Of a stretch of DNA of 64,000 bases, positions 1-7,868 are shown one piece after another. The notes under the pieces are model-generated. The model was not told the DNA's origin and made no database searches. It worked only from the letters and a program-made list of their open reading frames with translations. The stretch's first letter is position 1. Every line of letters begins with the position of its first letter. The translations under genes were made by a program, and so were the position numbers. The stretch comes from CAYORM01 sp964406375 (GTDB lineage: Bacteria > Pseudomonadota > Alphaproteobacteria > DSM-16000 > Inquilinaceae): the NCBI GenBank assembly GCA_964406375.1, contig CAYORM010000009.1:1-64000 (forward strand), read 5' to 3'.

Positions 1-243
1 CATGCCGAACTGGAACTCCATCACGATGCCGGTCGCGACGCCCATCGCGAAGTTGATCGCGAAGAGGGTGCCCCAGAACATCGTCATCTGCCGCCAAATG
101 CGGCGGCCGGTCATGACGTAGACGCTCTCCATGATGGCCATCAGGAAGGACAGGCCGAGCGTCAGCGGCACGAACAGGAAGTGGTACATGGCCGTCGCGG
201 CGAATTGCAGCCGCGACAGGTCCACGACGTCGAGATCGATCAT
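1..243 (-). CDS. cydA: cytochrome bd ubiquinol oxidase subunit I, N-terminal part
   Basis: The first 81 codons of CydA are visible; the gene runs off the left edge. CydA is the haem-bearing, quinol-oxidising subunit of cytochrome bd, a high-affinity terminal oxidase of the inner membrane. The N-terminus has the family pattern LQFA.TAMYHFLFVPLT, and the His in MYHF (about residue 21) corresponds to the conserved N-terminal haem-ligating His (E. coli His19). Helix 1 is followed by the family-typical MAIMESVYV stretch. It is transcribed divergently from cydD, with a perfect FNR/FixK palindrome about 75 bp upstream of the ATG. That spacing would place a class II start site about 33 nt before the ATG. 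Identification is firm; only the 3' part is missing. Confidence 0.93.
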   Translation of the reverse strand, partial: MIDLDVVDLSRLQFAATAMYHFLFVPLTLGLSFLMAIMESVYVMTGRRIWRQMTMFWGTLFAINFAMGVATGIVMEFQFGM

Positions 244-310
244 GGGTACGCCTCGTGATCAGCGCGGTGGGCCCGCAGCGTCCTGATCGCGCGGGGCAAA
301 AGCCCCCGCC

Positions 311-324
311 TTGATCCGCATCAA
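311..324. promoter_or_regulatory. FNR/FixK/Anr-type box between cydA and cydD
   Basis: TTGATCCGCATCAA is a perfect TTGAT-N4-ATCAA palindrome, matching the consensus for CRP/FNR-superfamily oxygen regulators. It is the only such box in the 104-bp divergent interval. Its centre (317.5) fits a class II activator site for cydA: 41.5 bp downstream lies near 276, giving a 33-nt leader. For cydD the box is only 24 bp before the first ATG, so a class II start would fall near 359, at the second in-frame ATG (360). Confidence 0.85.
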
Positions 325-347
325 GGGCGTGCTGCGCGTTCCGTCGC

Positions 348-2300
348 ATGAACGGCGCCATGTCCGACGCCCTCGCCAGCCCGATCGGCCCTGCGGCCTC
401 GCCGTCCATCTTCGGGCCGTCCGCGCCGCGCTCGGCGGTCGAGCACGATCCGTCCGCCGTGGCGCTGCGGCTGGCGCCGGCGCAGCGCCGCTGGATGAGC
501 GGGCTCGGCCGCGTCGCCCGCGGCCGGCTGGCGATCGCGGTCGCCGCGCCTCTGCTCGGCGGGGTGCTGCTCCTCCTGCAGGCCTGGCTGCTCGCGGACC
601 TCCTTCACCGTGCCGTTGTCGAGGGCGTGGCGGACGCGGACCTCATCGCGCCGCTCGCCTGGGTCGCCGGGCTGGTCGTGGTGCGGGCGATGCTCGCCGG
701 GGCAGGGGAGTTCGCCGGCGCCGCAGCGGCCGAAGCGATCAAGGCCACGCTGCGCGAGACGCTCTTCCACACCCTCATGGCGCGTCCGGTGGACTGGGTA
801 AGGCGGCGGCCGGCGGGTGTGGTCGCCAGTGCCGTCATCGAGCAGGTCGAGGCGCTCGACGGCTATTTCGCCCGTTTCCTGCCGGCGATGGTCGCCGCCG
901 CGTTCCTGCCGCCGGCCTTCGCCATCGTCGTCGTGCCGGTCGATTGGGTGATAGGGCTGCTCTTCCTCGTCACGGCCCCGCTGGTTCCGGTCTTCATGGC
1001 ATTGGCGGGATGGGGGGCGGAGGCGGCAAGCCGCCGCCACATCGATACCTTCGCGCGGCTCTCGGGCCTGTTCGCCGATCGGCTGCGCGGGCTGACGACA
1101 CTCCGGCTCTACGGCCGCGCCGAGGCGGAGATCGATGTCGTCCGCCGGACCAGCGATGATCTGCGCCGCCGCACGCTGTCGGTGCTGCGCATCGCCTTCC
1201 TCTCCTCGGCGGTACTGGAATTCTTCGCGGCGCTGTCGGTCGCCGGCGTCGCGCTCTATGTCGGGCTCAGCCATCTCGGCCTCGTCGATCTGCGGGCGAC
1301 GCCGCTCACCCTGGCGACCGGCCTTTTCTGCCTGCTGATGGCGCCCGAGGTCTTTCTGCCGCTGCGCCAGCTCGCCGCGCATTACCACGACCGCGCCGCG
1401 GCCCGGGCAGCGGTGGCGGCGCTGGACGATCTCTTCGACGGTCTGCCGGAGATGCCAGCCGAAGGACCGCGGACCGAGGGCGCGGAGCGTGCGGAGGGTG
1501 CCGCCGCACCGCTGCCGCCGGCGCCGGCGACGCTCGCGGTCCGCGACCTCGTCGTGACGCTCGAGGACGGGCGGCGCGTGCTCGACGGCGCCTCATTCGA
1601 AGCGCTGCCGGGCGGCTTGACGGTGGTGTTGGGCGCCAGCGGCGCCGGCAAATCCTGCCTCCTCGAGGCGATCCGCGGCCTGCGGGAGACGCAGTCCGGC
1701 ACGGTGGCGATCGATGGGCGGGACCTGCGGGAGATGGCGCCCGAGCGGCTCGCTCGCCGTATCGCCTGGCTCGGCCAGCGGCCGCGCCTCATCCATGGCA
1801 CGATCGCGGACAATATCCGCCTCGCCTGGCCCGACGCCCCGGACGCCGCCCTCCTGCGCGCAGCCGAGGCGGCGCGGGTCCTCGACTTCGCCCGTGCCCT
1901 CCCGGCCGGACTCGACACGCCGGTCGGCGAGCGCGGGGAGGGGCTATCGGGTGGCGAGGCGCAGCGGGTCGCCCTGGCTCGGGTGTTCCTTGCCGGCGAC
2001 GACGCGGCCGGACCGGGAAAGGCCGGGTTGGTCCTGCTCGACGAGCCGACGGCGCATCTCGACCGTGCGACCGAGGCGGCGGTGATTGAGAGTCTTCTCG
2101 CCTTCGCGCGCGGCCGGACGGTGGTGGTCGTCACCCATTCCGCGGCGATCGCCCGCCATGCGGACCGCCTCCTCCGGCTCGCCGGCGGCCGCCTCCTGCC
2201 GATGCTGCAGCCGGTGGCGACGGCCCCGGTCCCGTCATCGCCGGCCGACCGGCAGGCCGCCGTGCCGGACACCGCGTGCCGGGACGGTCTCCGGCCATGA
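348..2300 (+). CDS. cydD: CydD-type ABC exporter subunit for cytochrome bd assembly
   Basis: One half of the CydDC heterodimer, an inner-membrane ABC exporter needed for cytochrome bd maturation and linked to periplasmic thiol/haem homeostasis. The first half is an ABC exporter membrane domain (about residues 45-330). The ATPase half has Walker A GASGAGKS near residue 430, signature LSGGEAQ and Walker B LVLLDEP followed by TAHLD. Start at ATG 348; a second in-frame ATG lies at 360, which would suit a promoter activated from the FNR box at 311-324. It overlaps cydC by ATGA (2297-2300), so the two are translationally coupled. The 650-residue length is a little above the usual size, from an Ala/Gly-rich linker before the ATPase domain and a loose C-terminal tail. 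Confidence 0.92.
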   Translation: MNGAMSDALASPIGPAASPSIFGPSAPRSAVEHDPSAVALRLAPAQRRWMSGLGRVARGRLAIAVAAPLLGGVLLLLQAWLLADLLHRAVVEGVADADLIAPLAWVAGLVVVRAMLAGAGEFAGAAAAEAIKATLRETLFHTLMARPVDWVRRRPAGVVASAVIEQVEALDGYFARFLPAMVAAAFLPPAFAIVVVPVDWVIGLLFLVTAPLVPVFMALAGWGAEAASRRHIDTFARLSGLFADRLRGLTTLRLYGRAEAEIDVVRRTSDDLRRRTLSVLRIAFLSSAVLEFFAALSVAGVALYVGLSHLGLVDLRATPLTLATGLFCLLMAPEVFLPLRQLAAHYHDRAAARAAVAALDDLFDGLPEMPAEGPRTEGAERAEGAAAPLPPAPATLAVRDLVVTLEDGRRVLDGASFEALPGGLTVVLGASGAGKSCLLEAIRGLRETQSGTVAIDGRDLREMAPERLARRIAWLGQRPRLIHGTIADNIRLAWPDAPDAALLRAAEAARVLDFARALPAGLDTPVGERGEGLSGGEAQRVALARVFLAGDDAAGPGKAGLVLLDEPTAHLDRATEAAVIESLLAFARGRTVVVVTHSAAIARHADRLLRLAGGRLLPMLQPVATAPVPSSPADRQAAVPDTACRDGLRP

Positions 2301-3979
2301 CAGTGCTGCCGCTCATCCTCCGCCTGCTCGCCCCGCAGGCGCGGGGCTTCCTGCTGGCCCTCGTGCTCGCCATGCTGACCCTCATTGCCGGCGTCGCGCT
2401 GCTCGCCGTGTCGGGATGGTTTTTGGCCGGGGCGGCTCTCGCCGGGGCCGGCGGCGCCGCGACCTTCAACCTCTTCGCGCCCTCCGCCGCGATCCGCTTC
2501 CTGTCGATGCTGCGGATCCTGTCGCGTTACGCCGAGCGGCTGGTCGGCCATGGCGCGACCATCCGGCTGCTCGCCGATCTGCGTGTCTGGCTGTTCCGCG
2601 GCCTCGTGCCGCTGGTGCCGTTGTCGCGGCGGCGGTTCCGTGGCGGTGATCTCGTCGCGCGACTGACGGCCGATGTCGATGCGCTGGACACGGTCTTCCT
2701 CACCGCGATCAGCCCGATCCTTGCCCTGGTCGCCGTCGCGGCCCTGGCCGTGGCCGCCCTTGGTTTCGTTCTTCCCGAAGCCGCCTGGCCGCTGGCCGCT
2801 GCGATCGGCTTCACGGCGCTCCTCTTGCCTGCCGCCACGGCGCGCCTCGCCCGGCGGCCGGGCGAGGCGGCGACCGCGGCTTCAGCGGCGCTACGCACCG
2901 CGCTGGTCGACGCGGTCGAGGGTCATGCCGATCTTCGCGCCCATGGGGCGGAGGGCCAGGCCGCCGACCGGGTACGGATCGAGGCGCGCCGGCTCGGGCG
3001 GGCAAGGCTGGGGCAGGCGGCGGTCGCGGCGGCGGGGACGGTACTGGTCCAGCTGGCGGCCGGGCTGACGCTCGTCATCATCGCGTGGCTCGGCGCAGCG
3101 GCGGTCGCCGAGGGGCGGCTCGGTGGTCCGATGCTCGTCGGCCTCGTCCTCGCGATCCTCGGCCTGTTCGAGATGGCGGGGCCGGTGCTGCGCGGTATGG
3201 CGCGCCTCGGTCAGGCCCGCGCGGCGGCCCGCCGCCTGGGTGAGCTCGTCGAAGCCGAGCCGGCGGTCAAGGATCCCCCGACACCTGTGCTGCCGCCCGA
3301 GGGGCATGACATCGTCTTCGACCGGGTCACCTTCGGCCACGAGCCGGGCCGTCCGGTGCTGCGCGCGCTGTCGCTGGCCATAGCCCCGGGCGAGCGGCTG
3401 GCGCTTGTGGGCGCGAGCGGCAGCGGCAAGTCGACGCTGCTGCACCTGTTGCTCCGGCTGCGGGATGTCGAAGCGGGCGCCATTCGCATCGGTGGCACCG
3501 ACATCCGCACGCTCGCCCAGGCCGATCTTCACCGGCTGGTCGCGCTGATGCCGCAGGACGCGCCCGTCTTCCTCGGCACCGTCCGCGACAATCTCCTGAT
3601 CGGCGATCCGGCGGCCGATGACGACACCCTCCGCCGCGCACTCGATGCGGCCGGGCTCGGCGGGTTCATCGAGACATTGCCGCAGGGGCTCGACACCTGG
3701 CTGGGCGAGGCGGGGCAAACGCTCTCGACCGGCCAGGCACGGCGCCTCTGCCTCGCCCGCGCGCTGCTGTCGCCGGCGCCGATCCTGGCGCTCGACGAGC
3801 CGACCGCCGGGCTGGACCGTCCGACCGAGGCGGCCTTCCTGGGCGACCTCGCCCGGGCGACCGCGGGCCGGACGGTACTGCTCGCGACCCATGCCGACCT
3901 CCCGGCGGGCAGCGTCGATCGCGTCGTGCGCCTCGAGGGTGGCGTCGCGGGCACCGCGACCGAGGACGCGGCTGCGTAG
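2297..3979 (+). CDS. cydC: CydC-type ABC exporter subunit for cytochrome bd assembly
   Basis: Second subunit of the CydDC exporter, 560 residues from the ATG at 2297 that overlaps the cydD stop. An upstream in-frame start exists, but it would lie inside cydD and lacks the coupling geometry. Six-helix membrane domain at about residues 10-300, then an ATPase domain with Walker A GASGSGKST (about 372-380) and Walker B ILALDEP followed by TAGLD. The ABC signature is LSTGQARR rather than LSGGQ, a mild deviation at the third position. It ends 8 bp before the convergent SDR gene. Together with the adjacent cydA this forms a complete micro-oxic respiration locus, assuming cydB lies to the left of the window. 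Confidence 0.92.
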   Translation: MTVLPLILRLLAPQARGFLLALVLAMLTLIAGVALLAVSGWFLAGAALAGAGGAATFNLFAPSAAIRFLSMLRILSRYAERLVGHGATIRLLADLRVWLFRGLVPLVPLSRRRFRGGDLVARLTADVDALDTVFLTAISPILALVAVAALAVAALGFVLPEAAWPLAAAIGFTALLLPAATARLARRPGEAATAASAALRTALVDAVEGHADLRAHGAEGQAADRVRIEARRLGRARLGQAAVAAAGTVLVQLAAGLTLVIIAWLGAAAVAEGRLGGPMLVGLVLAILGLFEMAGPVLRGMARLGQARAAARRLGELVEAEPAVKDPPTPVLPPEGHDIVFDRVTFGHEPGRPVLRALSLAIAPGERLALVGASGSGKSTLLHLLLRLRDVEAGAIRIGGTDIRTLAQADLHRLVALMPQDAPVFLGTVRDNLLIGDPAADDDTLRRALDAAGLGGFIETLPQGLDTWLGEAGQTLSTGQARRLCLARALLSPAPILALDEPTAGLDRPTEAAFLGDLARATAGRTVLLATHADLPAGSVDRVVRLEGGVAGTATEDAAA

Positions 3980-3987
3980 CGCCGCTC

Positions 3988-4845
3988 TCAGCCGACGATC
4001 TCTCCGCCATTGGGGTGCAGCACCTGCCCGGTCATGAAGGACGCATCGTCCGAGGCCAGGAAGACGAAGGACGGGGCGATCTCGTCGGGCTCGCCGGGCC
4101 GGCCCATCAGATTGCTCTGGCCGAATTTCGCGACATCCTCGGCCGAGAAGCTCGACGGGATGAGCGGCGTCCATACCGGGCCCGGCGCGACCGCATTGAC
4201 CCTGATCCCCTTCGGCGCGAGCTGGATGGCCAGCGCCCGGGTGAGGGCGAGGAGCGCCCCCTTGGTCGCCGAGTAATCGACCAGCTTCGGATTGCCCCGA
4301 AAGGCGGTGACAGAGGTCGTCACCACGATCGCGCCGCCCTCCGGAATGTGCGGCAGCGCGGCGCGGGTCAGGAACATCGCGCCGAAGACATTGGTACGGA
4401 AGGTCCGCTCGATCTGCGCCTCGTCGATGGTCGCGAAATCCTCCGAGACATGCTGTTCGGCGGCGTTGTTGACCAGGATGTCGATCCGGCCGAAGCGTTC
4501 GACGATGCGGTTGATCGCGTCGCGGCAGAAGCCGGCGGATCCGATGTCGCCGAACAGCACCTCGCACCGCCGGCCCTCCGCCTCGACGGCCCTGCGCGTC
4601 TCGGCAGCGTCTTCGGCTTCCTCGAGCAGCAGGATGGCGAGATCCGCCCCCTCCTTGGCGAAGGCGATCGCCGTTGCCCGTCCGATCCCGCTGTCGCCGC
4701 CGGAAATCACGGCGACCTTGCCGTGGAGCTTGCCGGCCGCCCGGTAGTGCCGACCCTGTGAACGGGGGCGTGGCTGCATCTCGGCCTCGCTGCCCGGCTG
4801 GTGGTGCTGGTGCTGGGGCGGCAGCCGCCCGGACTCCTCGACCAT
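3988..4845 (-). CDS. SDR-family oxidoreductase (stress-type, YghA/YhdF-like)
   Basis: NAD(P)-dependent short-chain dehydrogenase of 285 residues. It has the 40-residue polar N-terminal extension rich in Gln, His and Pro that is typical of the YghA/general-stress-protein-39 subgroup. Visible motifs: cofactor loop SGGDSGIG (about residue 50), structural NNAAEQH, the catalytic Ser in TTSVTA and the YSATKGA Tyr-Lys pair; the C-terminus is LHPNGGEIVG. The ATG at 4845 is preferred because a GAGGA Shine-Dalgarno sits 8 nt upstream; the ATG at 4851 is only 2 nt from it. The gene is convergent with cydC and stands alone. The substrate cannot be inferred; relatives are often aldehyde or ketone reductases in stress regulons. 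Confidence 0.88.
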   Translation of the reverse strand: MVEESGRLPPQHQHHQPGSEAEMQPRPRSQGRHYRAAGKLHGKVAVISGGDSGIGRATAIAFAKEGADLAILLLEEAEDAAETRRAVEAEGRRCEVLFGDIGSAGFCRDAINRIVERFGRIDILVNNAAEQHVSEDFATIDEAQIERTFRTNVFGAMFLTRAALPHIPEGGAIVVTTSVTAFRGNPKLVDYSATKGALLALTRALAIQLAPKGIRVNAVAPGPVWTPLIPSSFSAEDVAKFGQSNLMGRPGEPDEIAPSFVFLASDDASFMTGQVLHPNGGEIVG

Positions 4846-5058
4846 CTGCATCGTCCTCGTCTGCGCATCGGGGCGGCGGCCGCAAGGGCTTGGCCCGTCG
4901 CGCGCAACCGCCGCGGGCGGGGGACGGTTCCGGGGGTGGCGGGCGGTCGCCGCCTGGGCGCATAGTCGGGGCGATTTCGGTGATCTGGCCGCCGCGGCAT
5001 CGGGGGCGGGTGCGTCCTGCCTGTCAGGCTGCCGGCGGCGGTGCGAGGGACGGAGATC

Positions 5059-6582
5059 GTGACCGATGGGGCTGCGGCCGCCCGGTGCGCCGGGGATGAC
5101 GCCATCTGCCTGGAGCGGCTGAGCGAGGTCGTGACCGACCACGCCGTCTTTATGCTCGACGCCGAGGGGCGGGTGGCGCGTTGGAATGGCGGGGTGGAGC
5201 GCCTGACGGGATGGCCCGCCGCCGAGGCGGTCGGCCGGCCCTTCGCGCTGCTCTATGACCGCGATGAGGCGGCGGCCGGGCGCCCCCAACACGATCTCGC
5301 CCTCGCGCTGCGCACCGGCCGGTGCGAGACGCAGGGGATCCGCATCCGCCGCGACGGGTCGAGCGTCGTCGCCACCGCGATCGTCACCCCCCTCGATGCC
5401 GCGTCGGGGGGCGGCTTCGTCGTTGTCCTCCGTGCAATGACCGACAAGACGGCGATGGTGGAGGCGCTGGAGGCGCGCGAGGCGCATCTGCGGTCGATCC
5501 TCGATACCGTGCCGGACGCCATGGTGGTGATCGACGAGCACGGCATCATCCAATCCTTCTCCTCGGGTGCCGAGCGCCAGTTCGGCTATCAGCCGGAGGA
5601 GGTGATCGGCCGCAACGTCTCGCTGCTGATGCCCTCGCCCTATCGCGAGAGCCATGACGGCTATCTCGAGCGCTACCTGCGCACCGGCGAGCGACGGATT
5701 ATCGGCATCGGCCGCGTCGTCGTCGGCGAGCGCAAGGACGGCTCGACCTTCCCGATCGAGCTGAATGTCGGCGAGATGCGCAGCGGCGACCGCCGGTTCT
5801 TCACCGGTTTCATCCGCGACCTGACCGAACGGCAGCAGACCGAAGCGCGCCTCCAGGAGCTGCAGGCCGAGCTCGTCCATGTCTCGCGGCTGACGGCACT
5901 CGGCGAGATGGCCTCCAACCTCGCGCATGAGCTGAACCAGCCGCTGAGCGCGATCGCCAACTACATGAAGGGCTGCCAGCGGCTGCTTGCCGCCGGCGGG
6001 CCGGAGACGACACCCACCCTGATACAGGCCCTCGATCGTGCCGCGGCGCAGGCGGTGCGGGCGGGGCGTATCATCGCCCGGCTGCGCGAGTTCGCCGCGC
6101 GCGGCGAGAGCGAGCGTGCCATCGAGAGCGTATCGAAACTGGTCGAGGAGGCCGGCGCGCTGGCGCTGGTCGGCGCCAAGGAGCGGGCGATCAAGGTCCG
6201 CTTCCGCTTCGATCCCGCGGCCGACCTCGTCCTCGCCGACAAGATCCAGGTCCAGCAGGTGCTGCTGAACCTGATCCGCAATGCCGTCGAGGCGATGGAA
6301 CTCTCGCCACGGCGGGAGCTGACGATCGCGACGGCCCGCCGCGGCGACCACGTCGAGATCACCGTGGCCGATACTGGCACCGGCCTTGACCCTGATGTCG
6401 CGCAACGGCTCTTTCAACCCTTCGTCACCTCGAAGCCCCATGGGATGGGGGTCGGCCTGTCGATCTGCCGGACGATCGTCGAGGCACATGGCGGCCGCAT
6501 CGAGGCCACCCCCAACCCCGGCGGCGGCACGATCTTCAGCTTCACCCTGGCACATGTGAAGGCGGAGCAGGGGGATGAGTGA
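5059..6582 (+). CDS. fixL: FixL-like oxygen-sensing PAS histidine kinase
   Basis: Sensor kinase of the FixLJ system, which represses its own activity when O2 binds haem. Order: PAS-A (about 20-125), haem PAS-B (about 130-255), HisKA and HATPase. PAS-B is strongly FixL-like: SPYRESHDGYL contains the expected proximal haem His (residue 199), and RIIGIGR carries Arg219, matching the His200/Arg220 pair of Bradyrhizobium FixL. The phospho-acceptor is in AHELNQPLSAIANY; ATP-binding boxes include NLIRNAVEAM and DTGTGLD. No transmembrane helices are evident, so it is probably a soluble sensor. GTG 5059 is preferred (GAGGGA 8 nt upstream); a GTG at 5041 would add six residues. It overlaps fixJ by 8 bp. 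Confidence 0.92.
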   Translation: MTDGAAAARCAGDDAICLERLSEVVTDHAVFMLDAEGRVARWNGGVERLTGWPAAEAVGRPFALLYDRDEAAAGRPQHDLALALRTGRCETQGIRIRRDGSSVVATAIVTPLDAASGGGFVVVLRAMTDKTAMVEALEAREAHLRSILDTVPDAMVVIDEHGIIQSFSSGAERQFGYQPEEVIGRNVSLLMPSPYRESHDGYLERYLRTGERRIIGIGRVVVGERKDGSTFPIELNVGEMRSGDRRFFTGFIRDLTERQQTEARLQELQAELVHVSRLTALGEMASNLAHELNQPLSAIANYMKGCQRLLAAGGPETTPTLIQALDRAAAQAVRAGRIIARLREFAARGESERAIESVSKLVEEAGALALVGAKERAIKVRFRFDPAADLVLADKIQVQQVLLNLIRNAVEAMELSPRRELTIATARRGDHVEITVADTGTGLDPDVAQRLFQPFVTSKPHGMGVGLSICRTIVEAHGGRIEATPNPGGGTIFSFTLAHVKAEQGDE

Positions 6583-7210
6583 GACGGGACCGGTCCATGT
6601 GGTTGATGACGACGAGGCGATGCAGGACTCGCTCGTCTTCCTGCTGCGCTCGGCTGCGCTCGACGCGGTGGCGCATGAATCGGCCGAGGCGTTCCTCGCG
6701 GCGCTGCCGGGCCTGTCCTCCGGCTGCGTCATCACCGATGTCCGCATGCCAGGGCTGAGCGGCATCGAGCTGCTGCGCCGGCTGCGCAGCCTCGACAAGC
6801 ATCTGCCGGTGATCGTGATGACCGGGCATTCCGACGTGCCGCTCGCGGTCGAGGCGCTGAAGAGCGGCGCCTTCGACTTCGTCGAGAAGCCTTTCGAGGA
6901 TGAACGGATGATCGACGCGGTGCGCTCCGCGCTCGCCTTCCGCAGCCGGAGCCTCGAGCGCGAGGAGGGGCGGGCGGCGGTGCGGGCCCGGCTCGCGACC
7001 CTTTCGACGCGTGAGCGGCAGGTCTTCGACGGGCTCGTCGCCGGCCAAGCCAACAAGGTGATCGCGCACGAGCTCGGCATCAGCCCGCGGACGGTCGAGA
7101 TCTACCGGGCCAATGTGATGGCCAAGCTCGGCGCTTCCTCGCTGTCCGAGGTGGTCCGCATGTCCTTCATCGCCGGGGAAGGCGAGGGCGATGAGGAGTC
7201 GCGCTGGTGA
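6575..7210 (+). CDS. fixJ: FixJ-family response regulator
   Basis: Partner regulator of FixL, 211 residues. The receiver domain has the acidic pocket VVDDDEA, phospho-acceptor Asp in ITDVRMPG, Thr in VMTGHSD and Lys in EKPF. The C-terminal LuxR/NarL-type HTH carries LSTRERQVFDGLVAG and SPRTVEIYRANVM, the FixJ subfamily pattern. The ATG at 6575 overlaps the end of fixL, so the pair is coupled. In rhizobia and Caulobacter, FixJ activates fixK, whose product binds TTGAT-N4-ATCAA boxes; two such boxes occur in this window. No fixK gene is visible here. The stop lies 3 bp from the convergent stop of the single-domain receiver. Confidence 0.92.
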   Translation: MSETGPVHVVDDDEAMQDSLVFLLRSAALDAVAHESAEAFLAALPGLSSGCVITDVRMPGLSGIELLRRLRSLDKHLPVIVMTGHSDVPLAVEALKSGAFDFVEKPFEDERMIDAVRSALAFRSRSLEREEGRAAVRARLATLSTRERQVFDGLVAGQANKVIAHELGISPRTVEIYRANVMAKLGASSLSEVVRMSFIAGEGEGDEESRW

Positions 7211-7213
7211 GCC

Positions 7214-7591
7214 TCATGCCGGCACCGTCCCGCTCACGCCGCCGGCGATCTGTGCAAGTAGCCGATCGATGTCGACGGGCTTCTCGAACCAGGCCGCGAC
7301 GCCGAGATCGCGCGCCCGTGCGCGCAGCGCCTCAGATCCCCGGGCTGAGATGAGGATGGCGGGGACCGCGTGGCCCGCTTGGCGCAGCGCCTCGAGGGCG
7401 GCCACGCCGTTCATGTCGGGAAGGTCGACATCCATCACCAGGTAATGGCTGCCCTCGAGCGTGTCATGGGCGAGCAACGCTGCGGCATCGCCGAAATCGT
7501 CGACAGCGTAGCCGTACACTTCGAGGAGGAGGCGCAGCGAATGACGTACGGCGTCGTCATGCTCGACGATCAGGATGTGGTGGCTCTTCAC
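7214..7591 (-). CDS. single-domain receiver protein, candidate FixT-like feedback regulator
   Basis: A stand-alone receiver domain of 125 residues with no output domain. Conserved pocket: ILIVEHDD, phospho-acceptor Asp in LVMDVDLPD, Ser in LISARGS and Lys in FEKPVD. The GTG at 7591 is chosen because the upstream in-frame ATG (7657) lies inside the FNR/FixK-type box at 7651-7664. From that box a class II start site would fall near 7616, giving a 25-nt leader to the GTG. Caulobacter FixT is a single-domain receiver activated by FixK that inhibits FixL, so position beside fixLJ and the box both support a FixT-like role. That function is inference; a generic CheY-like protein remains possible. 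Confidence 0.75.
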   Translation of the reverse strand: MKSHHILIVEHDDAVRHSLRLLLEVYGYAVDDFGDAAALLAHDTLEGSHYLVMDVDLPDMNGVAALEALRQAGHAVPAILISARGSEALRARARDLGVAAWFEKPVDIDRLLAQIAGGVSGTVPA

Positions 7592-7650
7592 GGATGATCT
7601 CGGCGGGTCCGCGCGCCTTCGGATCCTGCCCCCTCGGTGGCGTGCCGCCA

Positions 7651-7664
7651 TTGACACGGGTCAA
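7651..7664. promoter_or_regulatory. FNR/FixK-type box upstream of the single-domain receiver
   Basis: TTGACACGGGTCAA is a perfect TTGAC-N4-GTCAA palindrome with the TTGA/TCAA half-sites of FNR/FixK regulators. It lies in the 277-bp interval between the leftward receiver gene and the rightward dsbA-nhaA fusion. Spacing suits a class II promoter for the receiver (start site near 7616). Towards the fusion gene the leader would be about 170 nt, so control of that gene is less likely. The rest of the interval shows no clear gene. Confidence 0.75.
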
Positions 7665-7868
7665 GGCGCAGTGCTGGCCGATCGGCTCGCGCGGCGCAAG
7701 ACGCGCGGCGCGGCCGGCGCTATGCTCGGGCCGCACAGCGCGGCAGGACGTTGGAGGCAAGGCATGCGGAACGGGCGCGGGGGCAGTGCCGGCGACGGGG
7801 CTTGGCCCGATCGGACCGTCCGGGCGATGCCGCGACGCGGCTTCCTCCTGCACTCCGCCTGAGATCCG

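Noticed and set aside
2891..4963. Leftward 690-codon frame opposite cydC and across the SDR gene
   Set aside because: It runs antisense to cydC and out of frame with the SDR gene, and its translation is Arg-rich without family motifs.
3988..7080. Leftward reading frame of 1,030 codons spanning the SDR and the fixLJ genes
   Set aside because: Only its C-terminal 285 codons match the SDR family. The remainder is antisense to fixL and fixJ, whose motifs are perfect on the plus strand.
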